DNA of 48,891 nucleotides from Candidatus Fermentibacterota bacterium (GTDB lineage: Bacteria > Fermentibacterota > Fermentibacteria > Fermentibacterales > JCC-6): NCBI GenBank assembly GCA_014728175.1, contig WJMA01000034.1:1-48891 (forward strand). Reading direction: 5' to 3'. Shown in pieces: positions 9,301 through 17,228 of the stretch. A program made the position numbers and the translations under genes. The notes under the pieces were generated by a model that ran no database searches, was not told the origin of the DNA, and saw only the letters and a list, made by a program, of their open reading frames with translations. The first letter of the stretch is position 1; every line of letters starts with the position of its first letter.

Positions 9301-9603
9301 GTTGGTTATGACTTCGATCAGTGGATGCCTACCTGCATCCATGGCCTTGGGGCCGAATATTCAAGCCGAGCAGTACATGGAGGGAAAAGTCTTGGCCAGC
9401 TGGGCCATCCTTCCCCCGAGCGCGGGCGACTGCTCGACGAGAGTCACCGGAATGCGGGCGTCGGCCAGGTCCAGCGCAGCCTGGATCCCCGCTATGCCGC
9501 CCCCGATGACCAGAGCCCTAAGTTCCTTTGGGGGCTCCTCCTCAGAAGCATCCTCAGGGAGCTCTTCGTGAAGCTCCTCCGGCCTCTCCTCGTCGGTGCC
9601 TAT
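6400..9603 (-). CDS. hdrA: Selenocysteine-containing tandem HdrA (two FAD modules; UGA at 9361-9363; non-standard start)
   Basis: A large protein of about 1067 residues, if initiation is at AUA (9603-9601) and UGA (9363-9361, residue 81) is Sec. Module 1 has a Rossmann fold ([14 protein letters not shown]), SMYCSA-Sec-IFGPKAM, a ferredoxin insert ([12 protein letters not shown]), and the FIQCVGA...YCSRFCC site. Module 2 starts near residue 505 with the HdrA N-terminal domain and a second Rossmann fold ([13 protein letters not shown], ~647). It keeps the ILCVGSR...CSRYCC site but has lost the Sec/Cys and the ferredoxin insert ([10 protein letters not shown] instead). Two C-terminal [4Fe-4S] motifs close it. 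The frame contains no ATG, GTG or TTG between an upstream stop (9658-9660) and the Rossmann fold. AUA overlapping the korC stop (CGATAG) after AAGGAAG is my best guess, with reinitiation after korC. The N-terminus is very acidic. Confidence 0.8.
9322..9341 (-). promoter_or_regulatory. Putative bacterial SECIS hairpin of hdrA(2)
   Basis: The RNA UGGAUGC-AGGUAG-GCAUCCA forms a 7-bp stem with a 6-nt loop. It starts 19 nt after the UGA at 9363-9361, the same distance as in hdrA(1). Compared with that copy, the seventh pair changes from U-A to C-G and pairing is kept, while the next pair is lost and widens the loop. The loop keeps two guanines. Pairing kept despite base changes points to selection on RNA structure. 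Confidence 0.8.
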
Positions 9604-10208
9604 CGGTCTTCCTTTCCTTCTTCCTCTGCCTTTTCCTGCGGCTCCTCGTCCTTCGAGTCACCGCCCTCGCCGTACTCGGTCTGGTAGTAGTCCCATCCGG
9701 CGTCGAAGGCCTTCAGGTTGAGCTCCTCGGTGCCGCTGGGGACCGAGGCCTCCACCGCCTTCCGCATGTCCTCCCTGGAGACTATTCCCGTGACCCCGGT
9801 GAAGAAGCCCACCATAACGATGTTCTGCACTATGGTTCGCCCCAGGGACTCGGCTATTCTGGTGGAGGGAACGCCGAACGCCTTCTGGCCCTTTTTGGGC
9901 TGGGGTTCGACCAGGTCCTTCTCGTAGATCAGGGTTCCGTCGTCCTTGAGCTCGTCGCAGTACTTCTCGTACCCCTCCGACGACATGACCACGAAGATGT
10001 CCGGCCTGCGTATGTAGGGGTAGAGCACCTCCTCCTCGGAGATGGAGAGCATGGTGCTGCAAGCCGAGCCTCTGGCCTCGGGGCCGAAGCTCTGTATCAT
10101 GGTGGCGTGATGGCCCGCGTTAACCGCATACGCATGGCCGACTATATGGCCGGAGAGAACCACCCCCTGGCCCCCGAACCCCGTGATTCGGATCTCGGCT
10201 CTACTCAT
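9600..10208 (-). CDS. korC: 2-oxoacid:ferredoxin oxidoreductase, gamma subunit
   Basis: A 202-residue gamma subunit of a 2-oxoacid:ferredoxin oxidoreductase. The start [20 protein letters not shown] is the family signature; later motifs are [12 protein letters not shown] and [10 protein letters not shown]. It works with KorA, KorB and KorD to convert a 2-oxoacid (probably 2-oxoglutarate) plus CoA to acyl-CoA, CO2 and reduced ferredoxin, or the reverse. I chose ATG 10208, which overlaps the end of korB by 8 bp; a 14-residue in-frame extension upstream has no family similarity. The C-terminal ~30 residues form an acidic tail ([16 protein letters not shown]) beyond the conserved fold. The stop overlaps the proposed start of hdrA(2). 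Confidence 0.92.
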   Translation of the reverse strand: MSRAEIRITGFGGQGVVLSGHIVGHAYAVNAGHHATMIQSFGPEARGSACSTMLSISEEEVLYPYIRRPDIFVVMSSEGYEKYCDELKDDGTLIYEKDLVEPQPKKGQKAFGVPSTRIAESLGRTIVQNIVMVGFFTGVTGIVSREDMRKAVEASVPSGTEELNLKAFDAGWDYYQTEYGEGGDSKDEEPQEKAEEEGKEDR

Positions 10209-11097
10209 GCAGCCAACCTCCCTCCGAAGGCATGCCCACGAAGTCGTCACCCAGCTTGTTCCTGTAATGCTCCTCGCGCCGTTCGCTGAACGTGGGTTTC
10301 TCCTCGTCCACGAACTTGCCGCAGACGATTCTGGACTGGAAGTCGATCTCCACGTCGCGGGTGTCCGCTCCGTGGCAGATGTCGGCCTCGTCGTGGTAGA
10401 ACTTCATGAGGTCGAGACCGGTTCCCAGCTTGTTGAGACGCGAGTAAAGGGTGGCGCAGGGCGTTATCACCTCGATGACCCGGAAGCCCTTCTTGCCCAG
10501 GGCTTCCCTGAAGGCCTTGGTCACCCTTCGTATGTGCAGGCAGGTCCACCTGGCGACGTAGGTGGCGCCGCAGCACTTGGCGAGGTTAGGTATGTTGAAG
10601 GGGGCCTCGTAGTTACCAAACGGCATTGTGGATGACCTGGCTACGAGGGGGGTGGTGGGAGCGTTCTGCCCGCCGGTCATCGCGTAGATGAAGTTGTTCA
10701 CCAGTATCACCAGCAGGTCTATGTTGCGCCTGGCGGCGTGTATGAAGTGGTTGCCGCCTATGCCCACCAGATCGCCGTCGCCGGAGAAAACGGTGACGTT
10801 GAGCTCCGGTCTTCCCAGCTTGAGACCGGTGCCGAAGGGAATCGCCCTGCCGTGCGTGGTGTGGAAGGCGTCCAGCTTCATGTACCCGGCGACCCTTCCG
10901 GTACAACCTATGCCGGAGATTATCGCCGTCTTGTCCAGGTCGACCTCGGCCTCCTCCAGTGCGGTAGCGTAGCATTTCACCACGGTTCCTATCCCGCAGG
11001 TGGGGCACCATATGTGAGGGATGCGGTCCATCCTCAGGTAGGGTGCTATGGGATGCTCGGCCTCCTCGGCTCGGACCTTCTGCTTGACGTTGCTCAT
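10201..11097 (-). CDS. korB: 2-oxoacid:ferredoxin oxidoreductase, beta subunit
   Basis: A 298-residue thiamine pyrophosphate-binding beta subunit. Visible motifs are IWCPTCGIGTVV, GIGCTGRVAGY, THGRAIPFGTGLKL, SGDGDLVGIGGNHF and NNFIYAMTGGQ. The GDGD...NN stretch is the Mg-TPP motif and the cysteines of WCPTCG help bind a [4Fe-4S] cluster. The HTTHGRAIPFGTGLK region is closest to the 2-oxoglutarate type (KorB), though substrate cannot be fixed by eye. Its ATG overlaps the korA stop (ATGA), so the two are probably translationally coupled. Confidence 0.93.
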   Translation of the reverse strand: MSNVKQKVRAEEAEHPIAPYLRMDRIPHIWCPTCGIGTVVKCYATALEEAEVDLDKTAIISGIGCTGRVAGYMKLDAFHTTHGRAIPFGTGLKLGRPELNVTVFSGDGDLVGIGGNHFIHAARRNIDLLVILVNNFIYAMTGGQNAPTTPLVARSSTMPFGNYEAPFNIPNLAKCCGATYVARWTCLHIRRVTKAFREALGKKGFRVIEVITPCATLYSRLNKLGTGLDLMKFYHDEADICHGADTRDVEIDFQSRIVCGKFVDEEKPTFSERREEHYRNKLGDDFVGMPSEGGWLHE

Positions 11098-12251
11098 TGT
11101 GCCGCCCCCATAATCGCTTCTAATATGACCTCGGGGTCGTGAACGCCTCCGCCGCCGTGGGGAACGCCCACCGTAGTGGACTTGCCCGCGGCGCAGCGCT
11201 CGACCTCGAGCACTACCTGACCGTAGTTGATCTCGGGTACGACGAATCCCTTGACGTTGCCCGCCAGCTCGCGGATCCTCTTCTCGGGAAACGGCCATAC
11301 CACGATCAGTCGCATGAAACCGACCTTTACTCCCTTTTCCCTGGCCATGTCTATGGCCATCCGGGTTACCCGGGCCGTAATACCGTAGGCTATAACCACT
11401 ACGTCGGCCCCGTCTATCTGCTCCTCGTCGTAGCGGACTATGTCGTCGGCGTTCTGCCTGATCTTGTCCACCAGATGACGAACGTTGAACTCCTGGCACT
11501 CGGCGCTCATGACCGGATAGCCCCGCTTGTCGTGCGTCAGGCCGGTGGTATGGAATCGGTAGCCATCGCCCGCGCGGATTATCTCGGGTATCTCCTTGCC
11601 CTCGAAATCGTACGGCAAATACTCCTCCGGCGATTTGTCCGACAGCTTGCGCTGTACTATCTCGATCTCCTCGGCCGGCGGTATTATCACCTTCTCCGTC
11701 ATGTGCCCCACGCACTCGTCCATCATGAACATCACGGGTACCCTGTAGAGCTCGGACAGGTTGAAGGCTTCTATGACCAGGTCGAAGGCCTCCTGCGGAG
11801 ACTGCGGCGAGAGCGATATCAGCTCGTAGTCACCGTGCGACCCCCAGCGGGCCTGCATAATGTCGGCCTGGCCGGTCATGGTGGGAAGGCCGGTGGAGGG
11901 CCCACCACGCTGGACGTTCACCACCACGCAGGGAGTCTCCATCATGGCCCCGAGACCTATGTTCTCCATCATCAGGCTGAAGCCGGGGCCGCTGGTGACG
12001 GTCATGCACTTGGTGCCGGTCCAGGCCGCTCCCACCACGGCGGCCATGCTTCCCAACTCGTCCTCCATCTGAATGAAAGTTCCGCCCATCGTGGGGAACC
12101 TGCCAGATATTCTCTCCACCACCTCTGTCGACGGCGTGATGGGGTATCCGGCGACGAAGCGACAGCCGGCCGCCATCGCGCCCTCTCCGCAGGCCCAGTC
12201 GCCGTCGAAGTAGTGGGTTCCGGTAAGCACGCCTGCAGGATCAGTCTTCAT
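11094..12251 (-). CDS. korA: 2-oxoacid:ferredoxin oxidoreductase, alpha subunit
   Basis: A 385-residue alpha subunit. The N-terminus carries GDWACGEGAMAAGCRFVAGYPITPSTEVVE, here split as GEGAMAAGCRF and GYPITPSTEVVE, the TPP/substrate-domain signature. It also has QMEDELGSMAAVVGA, TSGPGFSLM and QRGGPSTGLPT. The C-terminal half holds the GITARV domain typical of KorA. With KorB it forms the catalytic core. The gene overlaps korD by 11 bp and korB by 4 bp. Confidence 0.93.
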   Translation of the reverse strand: MKTDPAGVLTGTHYFDGDWACGEGAMAAGCRFVAGYPITPSTEVVERISGRFPTMGGTFIQMEDELGSMAAVVGAAWTGTKCMTVTSGPGFSLMMENIGLGAMMETPCVVVNVQRGGPSTGLPTMTGQADIMQARWGSHGDYELISLSPQSPQEAFDLVIEAFNLSELYRVPVMFMMDECVGHMTEKVIIPPAEEIEIVQRKLSDKSPEEYLPYDFEGKEIPEIIRAGDGYRFHTTGLTHDKRGYPVMSAECQEFNVRHLVDKIRQNADDIVRYDEEQIDGADVVVIAYGITARVTRMAIDMAREKGVKVGFMRLIVVWPFPEKRIRELAGNVKGFVVPEINYGQVVLEVERCAAGKSTTVGVPHGGGGVHDPEVILEAIMGAAQ

Positions 12252-12561
12252 CGTCTAGCTCCCCCTCTTCGGATGCCTCCTCCTCGTTCTCCGGAGCCTC
12301 GTCTTCCGGAATCGCGACGCTGAAAATGGCAAAGTCGGGGCAGATCATCTCGCATAGATTGCAGTTGACGCATTCGCCCTCCTTGACCACCTCGGGCGGG
12401 TGATATCCCTTCTTGTTGAATCCCTCGGACATGACCAGGACGTCCTTGGGGCAATACTCGACGCAGAATCCGCACCCCTTACAGCGGTCTTTGATAATGG
12501 TGACCGTTCCGTGGGGGACGGAGACCTTGTCGTAGTCCAACGGCTTACGCCAGAACTTCAT
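12241..12561 (-). CDS. korD: 2-oxoacid:ferredoxin oxidoreductase, delta (ferredoxin) subunit
   Basis: A 106-residue two-cluster ferredoxin subunit, first gene of the leftward operon. It has CKGCGFCVEYCP and CVNCNLCEMICP, each of which binds a [4Fe-4S] cluster and links the catalytic core to external ferredoxin or, here, plausibly to HdrA/MvhD. The ATG follows GAGGGGAAACGCCG. The last ~24 residues are an unusually acidic tail (ENEEEASEEGELDDED) not needed for the fold; similar acidic tails occur on KorC, HdrC and the HdrA(2) N-terminus. Confidence 0.92.
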   Translation of the reverse strand: MKFWRKPLDYDKVSVPHGTVTIIKDRCKGCGFCVEYCPKDVLVMSEGFNKKGYHPPEVVKEGECVNCNLCEMICPDFAIFSVAIPEDEAPENEEEASEEGELDDED

Positions 12562-12967
12562 CGGCGTTTCCCCTCTTTTCGGCGCCCCTGCATGATGTGC
12601 TTAGGCGCCGTGCGTGAATTGACACAGTCTGGTTTCGGGTTATTCCGGGGCCGGTCGGATGAATCGCCTCGGAAATCTTCAAGGGCAGGAACAGCTACCG
12701 TGGGCGCGGTATCATCAACACCCATGCAGTGCCAGAGTCCCCTCTAACCCGGTTCTAAGGAAAGCATCTTCATAACATAATTCCATATCTACAAACACCG
12801 ACTTCCCAAAGCAACAGGAGCGGTCGGGATATACCGCGTTCCGGCCCGAGCCGGTCTGCGTTTCCACGGAGGCATTCCGTCTAGGAAATCTTCACTCCGG
12901 TGCTCGCATATATACAGCAACCGAGTTCTCTGCTAATCGTTCCCCGGAGGCAAGCGCTTCCGGGCGG
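12562..12967. other. Intergenic region upstream of the kor-hdr operon
   Basis: About 400 bp without a convincing gene. It must contain the promoter of the leftward kor-hdr operon, but I cannot pick a clear -35/-10 pair on the minus strand. On the plus strand TTGACA (12619-12624), 16 nt and TATTCC (12641-12646) resemble a promoter, yet no plus-strand gene follows. A CCCGGA/TCCGGG inverted repeat near 12943-12966 lies just after the stop of the next leftward gene but lacks a T-run. Confidence 0.5.
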
Positions 12968-13690
12968 TTACTCCACCTCGAACGTCACCTGAACCTGCGC
13001 GCTGATCCTGAACGATCCGGGAGTTACGGGGGGAACGCTTACCGTCGAGGACAGACCCCCTCCGTAGTTGTAGTACGCTGACTCAGTCGTTTCCGGGTAG
13101 GTGTATCCCCACTCTGAGAGCGACTGCATCCTGCCCAGGGATACGTTCATGGATTCGGCCAGGAGCTCGGCCTTGTGCCGGGCGTTGGCCACCGCGTCCG
13201 CGTAGGCCTCGTCCTCCAGAGCCCGTTGATCCTCGACGGTAAAGGCCACCCCGGACACGGAGTTGGCCCCCGCCTCCACCAGCCCGGCGAGAACGTCGCC
13301 GACCTCGGACACCTCCCTGACCCTGAACTGCAGCGTGTGCTGGGCGTGGTACACCATCTTTCCCGTGTAGCGACCACTTTGGGAGTCGTACTCCTCCTCG
13401 ATCCACAGGTTGTAGTAGGTGGTCTGCATGTCCTCACCCCGGACGCCCAGCGCTCTGGCCGCGGCCATGACGTCGTTCACCAGGACTGCCGCCGAGTCGA
13501 CCGCGGCGCCCGGTTCGTGCATCGTCACGTTCACTCCGGCCGTTATCACGGCCAGATCCGGCTCGGCCGAGGCCATGCCGTTACCCGTAACGGTTATCCA
13601 CGGAGTGGCCTGCGCGCCCTGATCGGTCTGCGCCGACTCAGGGTAAGCAAGACCGGCGATCAGAACGATGGCAGCTGTCAGTACTCTCAT
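12968..13690 (-). CDS. Exported SIMPL-domain (DUF541) protein
   Basis: A 240-residue protein with an N-terminal signal sequence (MRVLTAAIVLIAGLAYPESA). The rest is a SIMPL/DUF541 domain: WITVTGNGMASAEPDLAVIT, EDMQTTYYNLW, VSGVAFTVEDQ, DAVANARHKAELLAESM and the C-terminal FRISAQVQVTFEV. Bacterial members include periplasmic proteins such as BP26/YggE; the biochemical function is poorly known. It is a clear paralog of the lipoprotein at 30070-30801, sharing the SAEPDLAVI, DDMQT-like and FR-SAQVQVT segments. The product is probably periplasmic and soluble. Confidence 0.8.
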   Translation of the reverse strand: MRVLTAAIVLIAGLAYPESAQTDQGAQATPWITVTGNGMASAEPDLAVITAGVNVTMHEPGAAVDSAAVLVNDVMAAARALGVRGEDMQTTYYNLWIEEEYDSQSGRYTGKMVYHAQHTLQFRVREVSEVGDVLAGLVEAGANSVSGVAFTVEDQRALEDEAYADAVANARHKAELLAESMNVSLGRMQSLSEWGYTYPETTESAYYNYGGGLSSTVSVPPVTPGSFRISAQVQVTFEVE

Positions 13691-13775
13691 TCCCGTCCTC
13701 CCTTAGTCTGGTCCGACTATCGCCTTGTCCCTCTATAGCTCATCGCCGTCGGGGCGTTCCGATGCCCGGCCCCGA

Positions 13776-14660
13776 TCAGGGGATGACCTCCAGTACGTAA
13801 TCGGTGTCGTAGCATCGCACGAACAAGCTCTCGTCCTCGAAGACCAGGTGCTCGGGAGCGGAGCTGACCCTGATCCGGTGGTAGACCTCTCCGGTCAGCC
13901 TGTTCGTCAGATAGATGTAGTCCGGCTCGTCGGTGAATCCGTATCCGGATACGATGGTGTCACCTATTATCACGAAGTTTTCGCTGTTGCAGACCAGGGG
14001 CTCGCTGCGCCAGACGATGCTCATGTCGTCCAGGTCCAGGGCGGTGATGTAACCGTTAAGGCCTTCCGAGCTCTCCGCGTAGGTACGATGCCAGCTGGAA
14101 ACGTACAGAATCCCGTTGTGCTCCTCGGCCCATCGGACGGACTGGCGCACGACGGATTGGCCCACCGTATTGCTCGGGCCGAGAGCGTAACGGGAAAAGT
14201 CCAAAGCCCAGTTGAGATCACCGGTCTCGTAGTCCACCGAGAGCAGGATTCTGGGGTCCAGAACCACCCCGAGCCGATTGGGCGGACTGCCGTAGGAACC
14301 TATCTTGGTCTCAGAGCCGTACATGATCTGGTACAGATGGTAATCGTTTCTTCCTACGGTTAGGACCATGCTGAGCACGTCGGGCGGATAATCGCTCCTT
14401 ATGGCCTCGTTCACTCCTCCGTTGTGATAGGTCTCGGCGGGGTAGTAGTGGTCCATGAACCATTCCCCGTAATCGCTTCCGGCATTGGGCTCGGAATCCA
14501 GGATCTCCAGGGAGATCAGCTCCAAGGCGTCCGCGTGGTGAGTGTAGTCGAACGAAGGGCGGGGCAGGACCTCCGGCTGCACGGAGGGAGCCGCGGTGCG
14601 GCCCTTGGCGGGCACCTGTGAGAAAGCGACAAGAAGGGCGAGAAAGGGCAGGATCTTCAT
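13776..14660 (-). CDS. Exported protein of unknown function, propeller-like
   Basis: A 294-residue protein with a signal peptide (MKILPFLALLVAFSQVPAKG). The C-terminal two thirds contain repeated beta-rich units such as LLSVDYETGDLNWALD, ITALDLDDMSIVWRSE and IYLTNRLTGEVYHRI. This pattern of value, unit and tryptophan resembles PQQ/WD-type beta-propeller blades. I recognise no catalytic motif. No C-terminal sorting domain is visible, so it is probably periplasmic. It lies between the SIMPL gene and the C1 protease gene on the same strand with gaps of 85 and 69 bp. Confidence 0.65.
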   Translation of the reverse strand: MKILPFLALLVAFSQVPAKGRTAAPSVQPEVLPRPSFDYTHHADALELISLEILDSEPNAGSDYGEWFMDHYYPAETYHNGGVNEAIRSDYPPDVLSMVLTVGRNDYHLYQIMYGSETKIGSYGSPPNRLGVVLDPRILLSVDYETGDLNWALDFSRYALGPSNTVGQSVVRQSVRWAEEHNGILYVSSWHRTYAESSEGLNGYITALDLDDMSIVWRSEPLVCNSENFVIIGDTIVSGYGFTDEPDYIYLTNRLTGEVYHRIRVSSAPEHLVFEDESLFVRCYDTDYVLEVIP

Positions 14661-14729
14661 CTCTTACCTCCCGGGACGGATAACGTTATCGAGAGAACCA
14701 ACGCTGTACCGAAAACCGAAAGGGCCTCT

Positions 14730-17183
14730 TCAGTCGAGAAGCAGGACCTTCCGGGTGGCCGCTTCCTGATCGCAGCTTACCCGCATGAAGTACACCCCGG
14801 TGGGCAACCTTCGCCCGGAAGCGGAGGCTCCGTCCCAGGTTACCGTATGCGATCCCTGAATTCTGTGACCCTGGTCCATGGTCCTCACCAGCCTGCCGCA
14901 CATGTCGTAGACGGAGACCTCCACCACGCCCGCGGAGGGCAGGCTGTATCTGACCGAGGTGGCCGCGGAGAAGGGATTGGGAACCGCCGGCTCCATCAGT
15001 ACGGAGGGAGGGAGAACCCCTCCCGGCCCCTTCTCGGGAATACCGATTATCTCCAGGTCGTCCAGATTCCATCCGGAGAAGGTCCAACCGTCGTTGGTGG
15101 GCCCCATCGTCCACTGGACGAAGAGGGAATCCTGCATATCGGCGGTCTCCGATACGTCGTACTCTACCCTCACCCATGTGCTGTCGGTGAGGTTTCCGAC
15201 CGGGGGATTCTCCCACAGGGTTTGCCATTCCACTCCGTCGCTGCCTACCAGAATGGAGGCCTTGTCGAACCCGCCCGACTGAACGTTGAGCCATCTCTGG
15301 AAAGCGATACGGACGTCGTGCAGATCGCTGCAGTCGAACGGCCCGGCAATGAGGCTGTAGGAGGGCATGTTGTTCTGGTAGTCGCCCTGCAGGTTGTATC
15401 CGTACACGTTGTCTCCCGTGTATCCCGAGGAAGGATCAGCGTTTCCATGCTGGCCACCCTGGCCCAGGGGACGGCCCCATTCCCAGTCGCCGGTCCGGAG
15501 CCACCCCGGATCCTCGCTCATGTCGAAGACGTGCTGGACGGCTCCCCCTCCCACCAGAAGCCTCGCGGCCACTTCGAGGTCCCGGTCGAAGCGCACGGTG
15601 CAAACGTAGGCGCCGTCGCCGAGCAACTCCGCGTTGGCATTGAGCTCGAATGGTATCTCCACGGGCTGGTAAGGGTCGAGTATTCCCGACCGGTTCTCGA
15701 CCACGGTAAGCCAATCGGCCGGGGGATCCACGGTAACCGTATAGGGCAGCGGATCCGACCCGTGGTTGGTGAGGGTGTACGTCCATGAGGTGATATCGAA
15801 GGGTCCTCCGGAGTCACCGCGGGCCACAATGTCCGTAAGTGGGTCGATCGACAGCCCGTAATCGTTTGCCAGCAATTTCATGCAGAAGTTGGCCGTGTTC
15901 GGATAGGGATTCTCCTGCCAGTAGTAGAGGTCTTTCCATCGGCCCTCATCGTAGTAGTAGCTCTCCCCCGGGGAGGACGACGACTCAACTATTACCCTGT
16001 AGTCCGCTCCCAGAAGTACGGGAACGTCGGAGGTGCGGTCGTACGGATGCCCGCCTTCGGAGAGGCGAAGGTAGAGGTACAGGCTGTCCCCCTCCTCGGC
16101 GAAGAAGGGCTCCTCCAGCCGAACGGTGTGCAATCCGCTTACGGCGGCCGTCCCCGACAACTGGGTGACCAGGTTCTGCAGGCTTCCGGCGTTGTAGCCC
16201 TCGTAGAGCTCCACCGTAAAGTCCACGCTGTCGGCCACGGTGAAGAAGCTTACCGCCTCCACCATCTGGTGGGAGGTGATCTGGAAGGCGTTGAAGGCCT
16301 CGTCCACCTCCGGCAGGGTATCCCTCCAACCGTGGTAGTCGTGGTAGTAGAAGCAGTCGTAAGCCAGGGGCTCCACACCCCGGAAGGATACCGCCCCCAT
16401 CTGGGGCTGCTGGCAGCACCACTTGTCGTAGTAGCTGATCCAGAAGTAGCCGTCGAGGCCCCAACCTTCGCCCCAGCTGTTTTTGCACAGCCAGGCGCCC
16501 CGCTGAGGAGCCTGGGTGGGAAGGGTGTCGTTCCATCCGATGATGGCCACGGCGTGGTTGGGAAGATCGGTGGTGGAGGGGGGCTGGTAGTGGACGAAGT
16601 CGGAGTTGATGTACGCGCCGCTGTAACACATGCAGGTTCCGATGACCCCCTCGGCCATCAGCCGACGCTTGATGTCGTCTATCCGCTCCAGGTCGGCCCC
16701 GGCGGTGAACCACTCGATGTGCCGGGGGTAGTAGTGGTGGAAGCCCGGCTCGTCGTAGGAGGGGGGCTCCGCGTACGACTGGCCGTCCTGGTCCCTCACC
16801 CCGCCGTCGCCCCGGGCCAGATAGGCCGAGGTGACCATGTAGTCGCCGCCGTAGTGGACCGTCAAACCACCGTACGGGGGATCTATGTCTCCGTTGTAGT
16901 GCTCGTTGAAGCCGTTCCACCAGTCCAGATGGTACTCGGCCAGGTTAGGCTCGCCCACCTCTCCGTTGTCCTCCCAGGCCCCGGTAATCATCAGGTTGCC
17001 CTCGATCGCCGCCATGGCCCCGTGTGTCCAGCAGGTGCCACCTATCTGGCTCTTGATCGAGGTTACGTAGTTCTCTCCCTCGTAGTCGCGGAGGGAGAAC
17101 ACCACGGGCAGCGGCGGAGCGGAGATGGCAGTGGACGATAGTAGCAGAGCAAGCGTGCCCATAAAGCCGCGCATGAATCGCAT
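14730..17183 (-). CDS. Secreted papain-family (C1) protease with C-terminal sorting domain
   Basis: An 817-residue exported protein. Residues 1-22 are a signal peptide. Residues ~30-260 form a papain-like C1 domain with oxyanion Gln46 and catalytic Cys51 (SQIGGTCWTHG), His210 (LPNHAVAIIGW) and Asn235 (CKNSWGEGWG). Beta-rich modules follow, including an Ig-like stretch (WTYTLTNHGSDPLPYTV) and a jelly-roll-like block. The last ~90 residues (PNPFSAATSVRYSLP, VYDMCGRLVRT, LPTGVYFMRV) are a FlgD/type IX-secretion-like sorting domain. It is probably exported to the surface or medium to degrade protein. ATG codons at residues 1, 4 and 8 are all possible starts. A promoter-like pair lies ~45 bp upstream. 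Confidence 0.87.
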   Translation of the reverse strand: MRFMRGFMGTLALLLSSTAISAPPLPVVFSLRDYEGENYVTSIKSQIGGTCWTHGAMAAIEGNLMITGAWEDNGEVGEPNLAEYHLDWWNGFNEHYNGDIDPPYGGLTVHYGGDYMVTSAYLARGDGGVRDQDGQSYAEPPSYDEPGFHHYYPRHIEWFTAGADLERIDDIKRRLMAEGVIGTCMCYSGAYINSDFVHYQPPSTTDLPNHAVAIIGWNDTLPTQAPQRGAWLCKNSWGEGWGLDGYFWISYYDKWCCQQPQMGAVSFRGVEPLAYDCFYYHDYHGWRDTLPEVDEAFNAFQITSHQMVEAVSFFTVADSVDFTVELYEGYNAGSLQNLVTQLSGTAAVSGLHTVRLEEPFFAEEGDSLYLYLRLSEGGHPYDRTSDVPVLLGADYRVIVESSSSPGESYYYDEGRWKDLYYWQENPYPNTANFCMKLLANDYGLSIDPLTDIVARGDSGGPFDITSWTYTLTNHGSDPLPYTVTVDPPADWLTVVENRSGILDPYQPVEIPFELNANAELLGDGAYVCTVRFDRDLEVAARLLVGGGAVQHVFDMSEDPGWLRTGDWEWGRPLGQGGQHGNADPSSGYTGDNVYGYNLQGDYQNNMPSYSLIAGPFDCSDLHDVRIAFQRWLNVQSGGFDKASILVGSDGVEWQTLWENPPVGNLTDSTWVRVEYDVSETADMQDSLFVQWTMGPTNDGWTFSGWNLDDLEIIGIPEKGPGGVLPPSVLMEPAVPNPFSAATSVRYSLPSAGVVEVSVYDMCGRLVRTMDQGHRIQGSHTVTWDGASASGRRLPTGVYFMRVSCDQEAATRKVLLLD

Positions 17184-17228
17184 TCCCTTCGAACCCGATT
17201 TGGTAATAGCCAGAACCCTTGCCGGAGC

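Noticed and set aside
9596-9625. KorC-HdrA(2) fusion by -1 ribosomal frameshifting
   Set aside because: The frames would join by a -1 shift, but there is no classic slippery heptamer or downstream pseudoknot that I can see. Reinitiation at a non-AUG codon is simpler, so fusion is kept only as an alternative.
13738-13775. Terminator hairpin after the propeller-like gene (TCGGGGC/GCCCCGA)
   Set aside because: The stem is possible but the loop is 13 nt and there is no T-run, so it is not convincing in this GC-rich DNA.
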